Below are positions 32,224-44,836 of a DNA stretch of 64,000 nt, piece after piece (the stretch's first letter is position 1; each line of letters opens with the position of its first letter). The notes beneath the pieces are model-generated. The model did no database searches and was not told the origin of the DNA. It was given only the letters and a program-made list of their open reading frames with translations. The position numbers and the translations under genes are program-made. The DNA comes from Reticulascus tulasneorum (lineage: Eukaryota > Ascomycota > Sordariomycetes > Glomerellales > Reticulascaceae), in NCBI GenBank assembly GCA_001557505.1, contig LSAX01000010.1:1302001-1366000 (forward strand), read 5' to 3'.

Positions 32224-34872
32224 ATGCCTGTAGCAACATCAACCCCGTCCGCCTCGCCCCGTCCATCCATCCTATCGAAGATGGAGGACAGGAAACGCCC
32301 TGCCATCAGTAATGCCGATGACTTGGCTCCCCCAAGCAAGAGGTTGGCTGTCAATGGAAATAAGTCTAAAGAAGATGCTGGTGATATGAAGGAGGAGGCT
32401 TGGATCGAGGTAAGTGTCACACGACATCATTCTTTTTGCCATCGAGCCAGATCCTCAAACGCAATCGATCTAAAAGCATAACTTCCCTCCCCCCCATCGC
32501 CATGCGATCGCACGAACGTTGATCGTCTCCGTCTGGGATGAGGCTAAATACTTTGCCATCTCATGATGACGAAATGCGTCTTACTCTCACAATGCTTCGA
32601 GGCTGTCAGCTTCAAGCCGTCACATCCCACCTCCTATCAACTTTACTCTATCATATCGAATCTACGCCCTCTTTATTTTGGCTATTCAGTGTCTTCGAAA
32701 AGACATGGCACTGACGACTAGAAAATAGGCATACCAGAAAGGCGCCATATACAGGCGAATGCAAGAAGTCAAACGAGAGAAGGCAGACCTAGAATCTCGT
32801 CTGGAACAGGTGCAAAAGCGGTCAGAGTATCACGATGATCATCTTCGAATCGTAGATGCATGGTGGAACCAGGTCAGCTCTCATCCATTTCGCCACGAGA
32901 ACAGTTGCTAACACCTAGTAGGTCCTGGAAGAAATCGAGTTGCTAGTTGATTCGACAGCACCAGCGCAAACATCAATACCGGGTACGATGCTTCCCCCGT
33001 ACATGAGACTGTTCGTGCGCTTATAGTCATCCAGATCCACCTTACCTGACCGGCGTTCACTTCAAGGACAACGACGACTTCCAACGTCATCTTGATGACA
33101 AGTCTAAGAACATACAATCTAGAGTCGAAACTCTCTTTAATCGACTATCCACTTCTAGAGGAGAGATTACACCGAATATTGCTGAGCTGGAAACTAGAGT
33201 CAACAACCTTCTCGCAGCGCAAAAGGACTACCTGGTCAAGTTGGATCGCCTGAATGATGAGAAAGAGCAACTGTCGGAGCAACTAAATACGGCAAGCTTG
33301 AGATATTTCAAAGCGGAAAAGCGACTGGATAGGGCCAAGAGTACCCAGGTTCAGAAGCTCGAGCAACAATTCATCGCTAGCGCCAAACCCGCAACTGCAG
33401 TCGGAGAAAATGGCACTGACGCAGGCGAGGCCAATGGGAATACTGCTGAAGCGCTCTTGAAGTTTGAGGAGGCATCAGCAGTGGTTGAGAAACAAAAAGA
33501 ACAACTGGAGACTGCCCTTTCAGACATCAAAAGTCTCCAAGACGAGAATTCAGCATTAAAGGGCCGGCGAGAGACTCTAACGGACGAGGACTTCATTCGA
33601 ACAGATGTTTTCAAGCAGTTCAAGAACCAAAATGAGGACCTTATCAAGCGAATAAACCACCTTGAGGCCACGAATAAGGGCTTACGGGACGAGGCGGAAA
33701 AGCTCCAGGCTGAAAGAACTGCTTTCCGGACCAAGCTCAACGACGAAGCACAAATGATAACCTCTGATCTTGAGAGACAAATCGAGGAGCGCGATGGGGA
33801 CCTCACTCGAATTCGAGCCGCGAGGGATGATTTCTTTGCCAAGTCAACTATGCTGCAGGCAAACCAAGAGCAAGAAAAGTCCGCGATGCTACAAATCAAA
33901 GAGCTTGCTGCAGCCAAAGAAGATCGAATCAATGCGCTGGAGCTCGAACTGGGCAGACTGAAGCCAGCTGAAGATCAAGAAATGGCCGACCTCAACCCCG
34001 AACTGGATGACCTCCCTGCTCAAGAGCTCTTAACCAAGTACAAGAAGCTGCAGCAAGATTTCGAATCCATCAATAAGGAGCTACCGGCTCTTCAACAAGC
34101 ATATAAGAGATCGATGACACTAGCTCAAAAGAAGGTCATGGATTTTACAGCTCTCGAAGACAGAGTTGCAATGCTTATTGCTGAGAAGCAGAAAGCAGAC
34201 CAAAAGTATTTTGCAGTACGAAAAGATGCAGACTATAGGGAACGTGAACTGCAGTCTCTCAGAAGTCAAAATCGAAAGAGCTCCGAGATCGTAGCACAAC
34301 TCAAAGAAGCCGAGACCCAGCATAGACTCTTGATAAGCAACCTCGAAAAGCAGCTCTCCGACATCAAGCAAGCTAATGCAAGCATTTCTGCCGAACACAA
34401 GAGAATGGAAACGGCGGCTTCTGAAGCGAGTCGTCGACAAGAGTTATGCAAATCTCAGATAGCAGAACTCTCGAGCTTGGTAAAAGCTCGTGACGCGGCT
34501 GCCGCCGTAGTGAGAGAACGAAACTTCACTCAAGAAGCCGAGGTAGAACGTCTCAAAGTACGAGTGGACCATATTCAGAAAGACAGAGACAACTGGAAGG
34601 CCAAGGCTCTGAGCAACTCATCGGAAGAAGAAGAGAATCTTAGGGTAAGCAAAATCCAGCTTCAAGTAAATAATTCCTCTAACCTGACTTTGCTATAGAA
34701 ATTCGCACTTTGTACTGTTTGCCGAAACAACTTCAAGGATACCGCCTTGAAAACTTGTGGTCATCTATTCTGCGCTCAATGCGTGGACGATCGAATCAGC
34801 AACCGGATGCGAAAATGCCCCAACTGCTCCAGGGCATTTGATCGCCTAGATGTGATGTCGGTTCATCATTGA
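32224..34872 (+). CDS. bre1: E3 ubiquitin ligase Bre1 (histone H2B)
   Basis: Model: exons 32224..32409, 32729..32872, 32922..32982, 33035..34644 and 34699..34872, 724 aa. Bre1 with Rad6 monoubiquitinates H2B in transcribed chromatin, a step needed for H3K4 and H3K79 methylation. The N-terminus ([11 protein letters not shown], then [18 protein letters not shown]) is the Rad6-binding type. Long coiled coils fill about residues 170-660 (heptads rich in Glu, Lys, Leu, Gln). The C-terminal RING (about 672-712) is C3HC4: CTVC, then [10 protein letters not shown], then CPNC, ending DVMSVHH. Intron 1 is 319 nt, far longer than the others (49-54 nt). Intron 3 could end at two AGs, but only the later one (33034) keeps the frame and a normal intron length, giving [19 protein letters not shown]. 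Confidence 0.94.
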
Positions 34873-35323
34873 CGCGCACATTGGAATCGTTCGCTCTTCA
34901 GAATTCCATTTGTCGTTCTTAGAGAGTTTACCTCACCGAATATGTCGGTCGCAATCTCCCCCAGGACCGTCCCAGGGGCGAAGATTGACTGCAGAAAGAC
35001 ATGGACCTCAATTTCCTTCATCTCTTGTGGACCGGAGTCCCGTGGCATGATACCTCGTGAGCGGGATTGGAGGGAGCCATCAAGCTTGGAAATCTCTACC
35101 CGTGTATTTTTATATGTAAATGGATGACTGTCTGGAGACCCTTCGAGGTTGTACATATAGGCTGCCCCTACGGGGGCTTGCTACTGGGGTGGCAGGAGTG
35201 GGTGGTGCGTCCCAGACAGATGCGCGAAAGAGCCTACGGGTACCGGATAGACATAGAGAGTCAAAATGGTCCGCCAATCGCTCGTTCTTACATTAAACAA
35301 CCTACGCTCCGGTGACGTGACAT
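34873..35323. other. Convergent intergenic between BRE1 and the SARAF-like gene
   Basis: About 450 bp holding both 3' ends. No gene is seen. Confidence 0.6.
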
Positions 35324-36277
35324 CTATCGCCGGGTTGTAGATCCAAATCCGGTACTTTCATGTCGAGCTGAGCTCGAGCTCGAGCCGGACGGAGTCCTAG
35401 ATGGGCCGGCACCCCATGAGGTTTGGCTTCCACTCCCATAGTTGCTCCCGAAGCCACGACTCCTGTCGTCCTGTCTGCTGTTGTTACCTCGATTCCCAGC
35501 CATGTATCCCGCAGCGGCGCCACCAGCTAGTCCGCTCCAGAAGCCCGGCTGCCAGCCCTGTTGGGTTGATGGCTTCGTTCCGGGATAAGGGGGAGGAGGA
35601 TCGTGATCGTTCCCCGGGCCCCAACCTGGTCCCCAACCGCCGCCGCCGCCACCACCTCCACCCCATCCTCTCCGACGTGGAGCTCCTCCTCCAAGCCTCC
35701 TATTATTATCCTGAGCGACACAGGCCGAGTAAACAATCCACCCCAGCACCGCCAAAAAGATAACCGTGAAGATATACGCGCCCCAATCCGACCCACCATC
35801 GCCTTCCCCAAACCAGCCAGCCCCTTTGCCCAGATTCGGATACCGCTGTTCGCCCTTATCCGTCAGCGCCATGCGGTATTCGACGCCACAGCTGCCTTTC
35901 AGCACAAAGGGGTCTTCTGGCGAGGCGTAGCCTTCGCAGATCACGTCGGTGCTGCCGAGCTTGAGCTCCTCGGGGAGGGACGCGGTACAGCTCCACTGGA
36001 TATCTTCGGAGTTGTAGCCGGCGCCCTGGTTAGTGCAGCGCATGACATCGATCGTGTGCAGGTCGCAAATAGCCTTCGTGGAGATGCATTTCAGCTGGGG
36101 GATGGCCGAGACACGACGGTGCGCGGTTTTGGCGTCGCCGCGGAGGGTGAGGGACTGGACATCGGAGAGGAGGATTGCATTTTTGGGCTTGACCTTCGCC
36201 TTTGCGGCGGAGACGGGAGAGAAGACTGAGAGGAGCAGGAGAGAAGGGTAGAGGAATGGGAGGAGCTCGAGATGCAT
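35324..36277 (-). CDS. SARAF-like ER membrane protein (store-operated calcium entry regulator family)
   Basis: Single exon, 317 aa, on the minus strand. A signal peptide (1-24, LLLLSVFSPVSA) is followed by a luminal domain with paired cysteines: LKCIS, AICDLH, MRCTNQG, WSCTASLP, DVICEGY and GSCGVEYR. The spacing and the segments VMRCTNQG, DIQWSC and CEGYxxPEDPFVLKGSC match SARAF. One TM helix lies at about 160-183 (AYIFTVIFLAVLGWIVYSAC). The cytosolic tail contains a run of Gly/Trp, a PPPPYPG motif, and a Gly/Ser/Arg-rich end, as in the animal protein, which limits STIM-Orai calcium entry. Fungi lack clear STIM/Orai, so the fungal role is open. Confidence 0.9.
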   Translation of the reverse strand: MHLELLPFLYPSLLLLSVFSPVSAAKAKVKPKNAILLSDVQSLTLRGDAKTAHRRVSAIPQLKCISTKAICDLHTIDVMRCTNQGAGYNSEDIQWSCTASLPEELKLGSTDVICEGYASPEDPFVLKGSCGVEYRMALTDKGEQRYPNLGKGAGWFGEGDGGSDWGAYIFTVIFLAVLGWIVYSACVAQDNNRRLGGGAPRRRGWGGGGGGGGGWGPGWGPGNDHDPPPPYPGTKPSTQQGWQPGFWSGLAGGAAAGYMAGNRGNNSRQDDRSRGFGSNYGSGSQTSWGAGPSRTPSGSSSSSARHESTGFGSTTRR

Positions 36278-38785
36278 CGCGGGGTGTCTCGAACTCGCGG
36301 CGCCTATTGCTGTTGGGTCTCGTTCAATGTAGAAATCAATTCTAGATGGTCGTTAGGAGGTAGGAGTCGCTGCGCTACAGTGGTAATCTTGAGCGCTGGA
36401 ATGGCTCATATGAGGCAAGTTTGCAGGCGCGGTGAAGAGGACAGATATTGCATTCGTCATTGGGTTGACGAGGCTGAAGGAGCTATAGGCTTGGCAGACA
36501 TGACGAGTGGCGAGGGGCGTTTTTGCAGAATCTGTACCGCAAGCAGCCCGTCGCGGGGTACATGGACCCCCAGTGAACAGAACAAGTCTAGATGATCCAC
36601 CACAAGCGCCACAATATTGCTTCATGGAATGGCACGCTGCATAGGGTAGGTAGCACCTTTATTAATCTGTCTTATCTCATGAGCCCGTTCTTGTTTATGT
36701 TTCATCAAGGGCTGTAACTCGAATAAGTGCCGAGGTTTAAAGGGGTCGACTTTATGGACTACAAGGACTCGAGGTAATGAAGATGTAATTACCCAGCGAG
36801 AGAACCTTATCATTCTCCAATCCGTAATATCCCATTACTAGACATCGTTGCTATCCGATTGTTGCAGTGTAGGCAGAAGCAGTGCCGGTGCGCATCAGGA
36901 ACAAAATGGGAAGGCTTGGGAAAAGGAGAAAACGCATTTGGTTGGGGTGTTACCTTCGCACGTAGCTAAATAGCAGAGCTGCAGCGGTCATTTGCGAAAC
37001 GAGATTCGACCCCGTCCAATCTGGCTAGAGATGCGATTGGCACAGCAAGTTAAATATGCAAAGGGTCTGTTCTGACCTGGTAGCAGGCAACATGCCGTGA
37101 CACTACCCCCAAGAATTACATTGTCCATTGAACGTATCACAAATAAATGCCCTTGCAAAGCTTCGTGAAAAAAAGGAGCGACCGCAGATTATGACAAAGA
37201 CGTCCTCTGTTGCTGATGGAGTTTCGTTTGGGATTGTAAGGATCTGGCTGCCCAGGGAAAGCGAAATCTGGGACCCGCTCGGCGGGATTTTGCCAAGCTG
37301 CGAATCGTGGAGGCTCGGGCTTCCCTGGTTTCCCGTCCAGTAACGTCCAGCGGAAGACCTAATAATAATAAGCGGGTGCGTAGGTGGGCCGAGTTGAGAT
37401 GGAATAGGTTGCCGCTCGGGATGATTCTTCGAGGTGATTACAGGACTTTCGTAAACTCGTATATATTCGTATCGGAAAGCCTAGACTCGGGAGCGGTCAC
37501 AAGGGCTAATGCGCCCACATTTATCACATATGTGCCCGCTCTTTGCTGTGACTGAGCCTCTCGTGTGTATGTATGTATGTATTTATGTATGTATTACTAC
37601 AGTTCCGCTCCCGTGTCTTCTTAGTTTAGATGTCGACGAACGCGCAAGCTGGCACACACTACTTTGGATCGTAGCCGAAGCTGCAGCCACTGGGCACACA
37701 TCTGCAACACGCCACGGAGGAGGAGCCGGTAGGAGTCATACGGTCTATACGCAAATCGATCCATTCTGGGACTGACTGGGTAACTAATTGAGATCTTTGC
37801 GACCCCCCACCTCCTATGAACAGCATCTTGGTAGGCCTACGCGGGTGAGGCGAGTGCGGCTTTTGGCGGGCTCTACTGTGCGTTGCCGGTACCGAAAGCA
37901 GACACAGCGGTCTACGTTACTTACACATTATTTGTTATGGGGCCGGGGTTCGGGGCATAGGAGGACTCCGAGGGGCTAAAAGGTGCAGACGGAAGGATTC
38001 AGGTTCAGACCACCTTGACTCACCCAGTCAACTCCCAACCCGGCAGGCGGAGTTGCGGCAGAGATGGACAAGTTGTGCATCACCCAACAAACTCTTCTTT
38101 CTTGATCCTCCGATTGCATGCATACGTAGTATGGAAATGCCGGCCGCCACAAAGTCCCAACGCGCACCGTACATGGCGAGTGTTAATGCAAGGTCTCGCA
38201 AGAAACTCGCAACACTCGGGGAAGCCAAGCGTGTTTAAACCATGCTAGAACACCTCTCAATAGTGTCCTCCACCCGCAGTATCCGCCTTTCACTGTACCT
38301 CGTCGGCTGTTCGTCGCATCACCTGTCCGAAACAGAAACGCTGCCGCATCCCAGCCTGGTATTCGAAATTTCCTACTACTAGGTATGGTAGTCCCCTGAG
38401 GCCCCCTAAACCTGGGCCAGCCAAGAGGGAAAAACGTGGTGATCAGCCCCCCGGGCAATTGCCCACCCAGGCCCCCTGTCGATAACGCACAGAGCAGAAC
38501 AGGGAGCTTGGGCTCCTTTGTGAAGCTTTGTGGGGGCCAGGATGTTGCTAGTAGTGCCGCAAGCCGACACCCTGGCTGCTTGTAATTCGCATTCGGTGAC
38601 CTGAGATAGACACACGCGGTGCTAAATGTATGGGAAAGGATGGATAGCTTATTAATGAATGCGCTAGTGTCAAGGTGGAAGTTGGTGAACGTAACGCACG
38701 GAACCGTTGGTTTCCGTGCAGCTTCTTTGTTTGCCTCCGCTATCCCCGTCCTCTATTGCTTGTATGAATGTGCATGTATGTACTC
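36278..38785. other. Divergent intergenic with GTAT microsatellite
   Basis: Part of a 2.9-kb gap between the divergent SARAF-like and ABC transporter genes. It contains a GTAT repeat at 37566-37594. No frame with a recognisable domain is seen. Confidence 0.5.
37566..37594. repeat. (GTAT)n microsatellite
   Basis: GTAT units with one TTTAT interruption, in intergenic DNA. Confidence 0.8.
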
Positions 38786-38801
38786 CGTACTACGTAGTAC
38801 G
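38786..38801. promoter_or_regulatory. 16-bp perfect palindrome upstream of the ABC transporter
   Basis: CGTACTACGTAGTACG reads the same on both strands, 421 bp before the ABC start codon, preceded by TACTC. A dimeric-regulator site is possible; related TACTCCGTA words recur in other gaps (for example near 48176), so it may be a generic fungal repeat. Confidence 0.4.
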
Positions 38802-39222
38802 AATATATGTGCGCGTGTGGCTAGCTCGGAAACTTTTTGTTCTGTCGCCCCGTCTGTCATAGACGACGTACTCCATCCCACTTCCGTCGCCTGCGATCAT
38901 ACCTACTTTTGGTTTAATACTTCTTTCACCAGGCTCCCAGTCCTTTTTAGGAACTTAAGTCCTGGTTGCTACTTTTTCTTTCTTTTTGGGCTTCCATCTC
39001 CCCCCTTCTGGCTTTCCGTGCGCAATTCACTTTCTTGGACCTCGGTTTACTGGTTTGAGTGCTTGATCGCATTGATTCCTAACAGCTCAAGCAGAAGCAA
39101 ACGGCGCGGCAGTTTTACTATTTGGCAGTTTGGCCGATTCGAAGTGCCTCTTCGCCATCCAGCTAGCATTACAATAGTCGCCTCACTCCGACGGCAGCTC
39201 TGCTAGGAGCCGTGCCCTCATC

Positions 39223-42200
39223 ATGGCAGCCGACCTCTCAGAGAAGCCTACAGACAGCCATCCGTCAGAAAGATCCTCGTCCCATGGCGATTCTACCGAA
39301 CGCGATAACCCCACGCCGGCCAAGGGGAAATCTGTCGAGCAGAGCGATCTCGAAAAAGCCGATTCCAAAGTCGTGATTCCCGATACCGACGCCGAAAACG
39401 ACCCGTACAAGCATCTTCCCGAACATGAAGCGGCGATTCTGAAGCGCCAGGTTCTCACCCCCGACGTAAAGACAGGAATAGCGGCTCTGTACCGGTACTC
39501 CTCTGCGAACGACATAATTATAATAGTTGTCTCTGCCATTGCGGCGATTGCGGGCGGAGCCGCGCTCCCGTTGATGACCGTCATCTTTGGAAACCTTCAG
39601 GGCGTCTTCCAGGACTATGGCCTGGGAGTGATCACGTACGATGACTTCCAGCACGAGATGAACAAATTGGTCCTGTACTTTGTGTATCTTGCCATTGGTG
39701 AATTTGTTGCCGTCTACCTCTCCACCGTAGGATTCATATGTAAGCTACCCCGCGGGCGGGTCCGTGGAATAAGAGTGCTGACATGTAATTGAAGATACTG
39801 GGGAACATATAAGCGCCAAGATCCGCGAGCATTACCTGGAAAGCTGTATGCGTCAGAATATCGGCTTCTTCGATAAGCTTGGCGCCGGCGAGGTGACCAC
39901 TAGAATTACCGCGGACACCAACTTGATCCAAGATGGCATGTCCGAGAAAGTCAGCCTCACTCTGGCTGCCCTCGCAACTTTTGTTACCGCCTTCGTCATC
40001 GGCTTCATCAAGTACTGGAAGCTGACCCTCATCCTCTCTTCCACCGTTGCAGCCCTGGTTCTCAGCATGGGCGGCGGCTCTACGTTCATTGTCAAGTACA
40101 ACAAGCAGTCCATTGATGCGTACGCCCAGGGAGGAAGTCTCGCGGACGAAGTCATCAGTTCGATCCGAAATGCCGTCGCCTTCGGCACCCAGGAGCGACT
40201 GGCTAAGCAGTACGATGAACATCTAATCCGCGCCGAGAAGTTTGGTTTCAGGGTCAAGGCTGCCATTGCCGTCATGGTCGCATGCATGATGGCCATCATG
40301 TATCTGAACTACGGCTTGGCTTTTTGGATGGGAAGCACGTTCCTCATTAACAATGAAGTGAATCTCTCTGCCGTACTGACCATCATGATGGCCATCATGA
40401 TCGGTGCCTTCAGTTTGGGAAATGTGGCTCCCAATATTCAAGCTTTCTCGACCGCCATTGCCGCTGCCGGGAAGATCTTCAGCACCATTGACCGCCAGTC
40501 ACCGTTGGACCCGACGGATGATGTGGGCGAGAAGTTGGAGCATATTGAGGGGACTCTTCGCTTGGAAGGCATCAAACATATTTATCCCTCGCGACCAGAG
40601 GTGGTGGTGATGGAGGACGTGACACTGACGATCCCGGCGGGCAAGACCACGGCTTTAGTGGGAGCGTCTGGGTCAGGTAAGAGCACCATTGTTGGTCTGG
40701 TTGAGCGATTCTATGATCCTGTCGAGGGACGCGTGTTCTTGGATGGTCACGATATCAGCAAACTCAATCTGCGCTGGCTCCGTCAGCAAATGGCATTGGT
40801 CAGCCAAGAGCCGACATTGTTCGGCACCACCATCTTTCACAACATTCGGCACGGTCTGATCGGCACCACCTTTGAGGATGATAATGAGGAAAAGCAACGA
40901 GAACTAGTGATCGAAGCAGCGAAGAAGGCCAATGCTCACGACTTCATTTCATCACTTCCCGAAGGATATGAGACAAACGTTGGCGAGCGTGGTTTCCTGC
41001 TGTCCGGTGGCCAGAAGCAGCGAATTGCAATTGCGCGAGCCATCGTATCTGACCCTAAGAGTGAGCCTAGCGATCTATAATGATTCTTAGGGACCATAAA
41101 CTAACCCTGGATATAGTCCTTCTGCTCGATGAAGCAACCTCGGCTCTTGATACGAAATCAGAAGGTGTTGTGCAAGCTGCTTTGGAAGTCGCTGCTGCTG
41201 GTCGTACTACCATTACTATCGCCCATCGCCTGTCCACAATTCGGGATGCACACAACATTGTTGTCATGTCCAACGGTCGCATCATTGAGCAAGGTACTCA
41301 CGATGAGCTGCTCGAGCGAGGCGAGGCCTACTACAACCTTGTCACCGCCCAGAATATTGCGGCCGTCAACGAGATGACCGCGGAAGAAGAGGAAGCGATG
41401 GACGAGGAAGAGAAAGTATTGATTCGCAAGGCCTCCGAAGCCAAGGAGAACTATGTTGCCGACCCCGAAGACGACATCGCCGCGAAACTGAACCGATCCA
41501 CGACGCAAAAGTCGGAGTCTAGTGTAGCTCTGCAGGGCAAGAAGTCCGAGGTCGAGGGCAAGCACAAGCTGTGGACCCTGATCAAGCTCATTGGCGCGTT
41601 CAACAGAAAGGAATGGAAACTGATGCTGCTCGGTTTGTTCTTTTCCACCATTTGCGGTGGCGGCAATCCCACTCAGGCCGTCTTCTTCGCCAAGCAAATC
41701 GTCACTCTGTCCCAGGTTATCACGCCCGCAAACTCTCACCAGATCAAGAAGGACTCGGACTTTTGGAGCGCCATGTACTTGATGCTTGCCATTGTCCAGT
41801 TTCTCTCCTTCGCCATCCAGGGCTTGATCTTCGCCAAATGTTCCGAGCGGCTCGTCCACCGCGTGCGAAACCAAACCTTCCGCACCCTGCTTCGCCAGGA
41901 TGTCGGATTCTTCGACAAGGACGAGAACACTTCGGGAGCTCTGACATCTTTCCTCTCCACGCAGACAACCCACGTAGCCGGCCTCAGCGGCGTCACTCTG
42001 GGTACCTTGTTGATGGTGTCGACGACTTTGATCTCGGCTCTAGCGCTCTCCATTTCCATTGGTTGGAAACTGGCTCTTGTCTGCGCTGCAACGATCCCGA
42101 TCCTGCTAGGTTGTGGCTTCTTCCGATTTTGGATGCTTGCCCATTTCGAGCGGCGATCGAAGAAGGCTTACGCCTCCTCTGCTGGCTATGCCTCCGAGGC

Positions 42201-43344
42201 TATTTCGGCCATCCGAACAGTTGCCTCCCTCACACGCGAGCATGACGTCCTACGGCAGTACCAAGAATCACTAGCTTTGCAGCAGCGATCAAGTCTGATA
42301 TCTGTGCTGAAGTCCAGCATCCTCTATGCCGCTTCGCAGTCTTTCATGTTTCTTGCTTTGGCTCTCGGCTTCTGGTACGGTGGTAACTTGATTGCCAAGC
42401 AGGAGTACAACATGTTTCAATTCTTCGTCTGTTTCTCCGCAGTCGTCTTTGGCGCGCAATCGGCTGGTTCCATCTTCTCGTTTGCTCCCGACATGGGCAA
42501 GGCACACCAGGCCGCGAATGAGCTCAAAAATCTGTTCGACAGGAAACCGACCATCGATACCTGGTCTACGGAAGGCGAGCAGGTCGGGGCTGTCGATGGC
42601 ACGATCGAATTCCGTGATGTGCACTTCCGCTACCCAACCCGGCCAGAACAGCCGGTCCTCCGCGGTCTAAACCTCGTCATCCGGCCTGGTCAGTACGTGG
42701 CCTTGGTCGGTGCCTCCGGCTGCGGCAAGAGTACAACAATCGCGCTGCTTGAGCGATTCTATGACCCGCTTGCTGGCGGCATTTACATCGACGGCAAGGA
42801 GATCAGCACGTTGAACGTGAACGAGTACCGGTCCTTCATCGCGCTCGTCAGCCAGGAACCCACACTCTACCAAGGAACGATCAAGGAGAACATCATCTTG
42901 GGAGCGGCCAGCGAGAACGTGACTCAGGAAGCCATCGAGTTTGCCACGCGCGAAGCAAACATTTACGATTTCATTGTCTCGCTGCCCGACGGATTCAACA
43001 CCATCGTCGGTAGCAAAGGCGCTCTCCTCTCCGGAGGCCAGAAGCAGCGCATCGCCATCGCGAGAGCTCTCATCCGCGACCCCAAGATCCTGCTACTCGA
43101 CGAGGCGACCTCCGCTCTCGACTCCGAGTCGGAGCACGTCGTGCAGGTGGCGCTGGACAAGGCAGCCAAGGGCCGCACCACCATTGCCGTTGCGCATCGC
43201 CTGAGCACCATTCAGAAGGCGGATGTGATTTACGTGTTTGACCAGGGCAGGATCGTGGAGCAGGGCACGCATTCGGAGCTGATGAAGAAGAACGGACGAT
43301 ACGCGGAGCTGGTCAATCTTCAGAGCTTGGAGAAGCATCGATGA
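39223..43344 (+). CDS. Full-length ABC multidrug exporter (ABCB/MDR type)
   Basis: Model: exons 39223..39739, 39795..41060 and 41117..43344, 1336 aa. The introns are 55 and 56 nt; the second falls inside Walker B of the first NBD (SDPK|ILLLDEATSALD). Order is TMD1-NBD1-TMD2-NBD2 with a charged cytosolic N-terminus of about 100 residues. TMD1 has the ABCB loop QNIGFFDKLGAGEVTTRI, and TMD2 the equivalent QDVGFFDKDENTSGALTSFL. NBD1: Walker A GASGSGKST at about 461, signature LSGGQKQR at about 573, Walker B at about 597, then the H-loop AHRLSTI. NBD2: GASGCGKST at about 1125, LSGGQKQR at about 1231, LLLDEATSALDSESE at about 1252. Both ATP sites look complete. The protein pumps hydrophobic compounds out across the plasma membrane; specificity cannot be read. 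The linker (EEEEAMDEEEK) is acidic. Confidence 0.96.
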
Positions 43345-44809
43345 TCGCATGGGCATTGGGCTGCATCGGTGGTATAAGTACTTTTATTTGGAAGGGAGGG
43401 CTTTTGCGAGAGATATCCTGATACGGGAACCCCCAATGGCCCGATCTTGTTGGAAATTTGCATTGTTGGCGTTACTACACATAGACCTAAAAAGTCAAGG
43501 GAGGAATAAGGGACTCCGTCATATACACCCACATACTGGGAACAATCTCATGTCACTGTTTAGATATAATTCGGCTTCGGGCTGCTGGTCTTATTTGTTA
43601 GGCTACTTACTCACCTACCAATATACCCCTTCTTATCCCCACGAGATGATTACAGTCTCCAATTTCCTGGAGCGAGCGTCATCCCAAAGCGACTGCCGTA
43701 TTGTTCAGCTCTTGTTCAAAGAAACTCCAGGGTTTATGAGTGTGGGATAGCGTGTGCTCTCGAGGGCTGAAACGCCAGATTGTGTGACGATGGGCATGTG
43801 TTGCGTCCTGATATATCGAATCTCTTGGGTTCTTGTGAGATGTTGTTCCTAGATGCGGAGTGGCGATGATAGCCTTTGAGACGGATAACAAGTGTATGCT
43901 ACGGTCTACGGGGAACAGCCGCTCCCTGTACGAGGGACTTGGGGTAGGTGGGCTTGCGTGCCGGTGCTGGCCGTATAGCCTCTTACGAGAGATAGAGAAT
44001 ATGAGGGCTCGGTAATAACTCTACTACATAGATATGGACGCAGGTCTTGCCCGGAATATGAACCTTGATGGGAGGAGTCGGGCCTTCAGCTGGAGTTGCC
44101 GGTTCCAAAGGTGAGGAAGGGTAGGGAGACTCAGCCTCCACGTGTGTTGTAGGATGTGACACGACCGTAGCGTTTCTCGGTTTGTGGCTCCCGACTGTGT
44201 ACGCGGCGGACTGTTGTGAATGTTTTGCATGCAAGATTGGTGGTACGGTGAGCAGCAAAGGTGCTGGGCTAGACTGTTCGCGATGATGGGAATAGTCATA
44301 GGATCGGGGACTGACTATGCGTGCTCGTAAACTTGAAAGATGGTCTTGTAAGTCGACGTCCGAATAGGGGATGAGCAGTATGCTTTCGGATTGTCCCTGT
44401 CTCCCATATCTCTACGCCGTTGGGAGGTCAACAAGGGTGGTAGAACCCGCACGTAAGCCACCGCTGCAACGGGCAAGGTCCAAGGGCGGAAAACAGCCAG
44501 TTCATTCGAAGTGGTCCTCAATAGCAATGTGGAGCGAGAACGCGGCCGCCACATCGATTGTCGTGGAGATTGGGCCAAGACGGGAACCACGTACTGTAGG
44601 CATGTATGTACATGGTGGGGGAGAGTGATGAGGAGGCAGATTGATAAGAAAGCAGCCGGATGTGATTTCGTATGTACAATGGGAACGAGCCAAGATCATG
44701 GGTGGTCACGATTTGCGAGCGCGAGACGGCCGCCACGCATCGACCGACCCAAGGGAACTTTGATGAGAACACGCGCGTGGTACGACGTCACCAAAGATAC
44801 ATATAATTA

Positions 44810-44836
44810 CACATACACATACATACACATACATAT
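44810..44836. repeat. ACAT/ACATAC microsatellite
   Basis: Degenerate ACATAC and ACAT units. Confidence 0.7.

Noticed and set aside
38619..39206. 195-codon frame just upstream of the ABC transporter
   Set aside because: It begins without ATG and runs through a pyrimidine-rich leader, which explains its openness.
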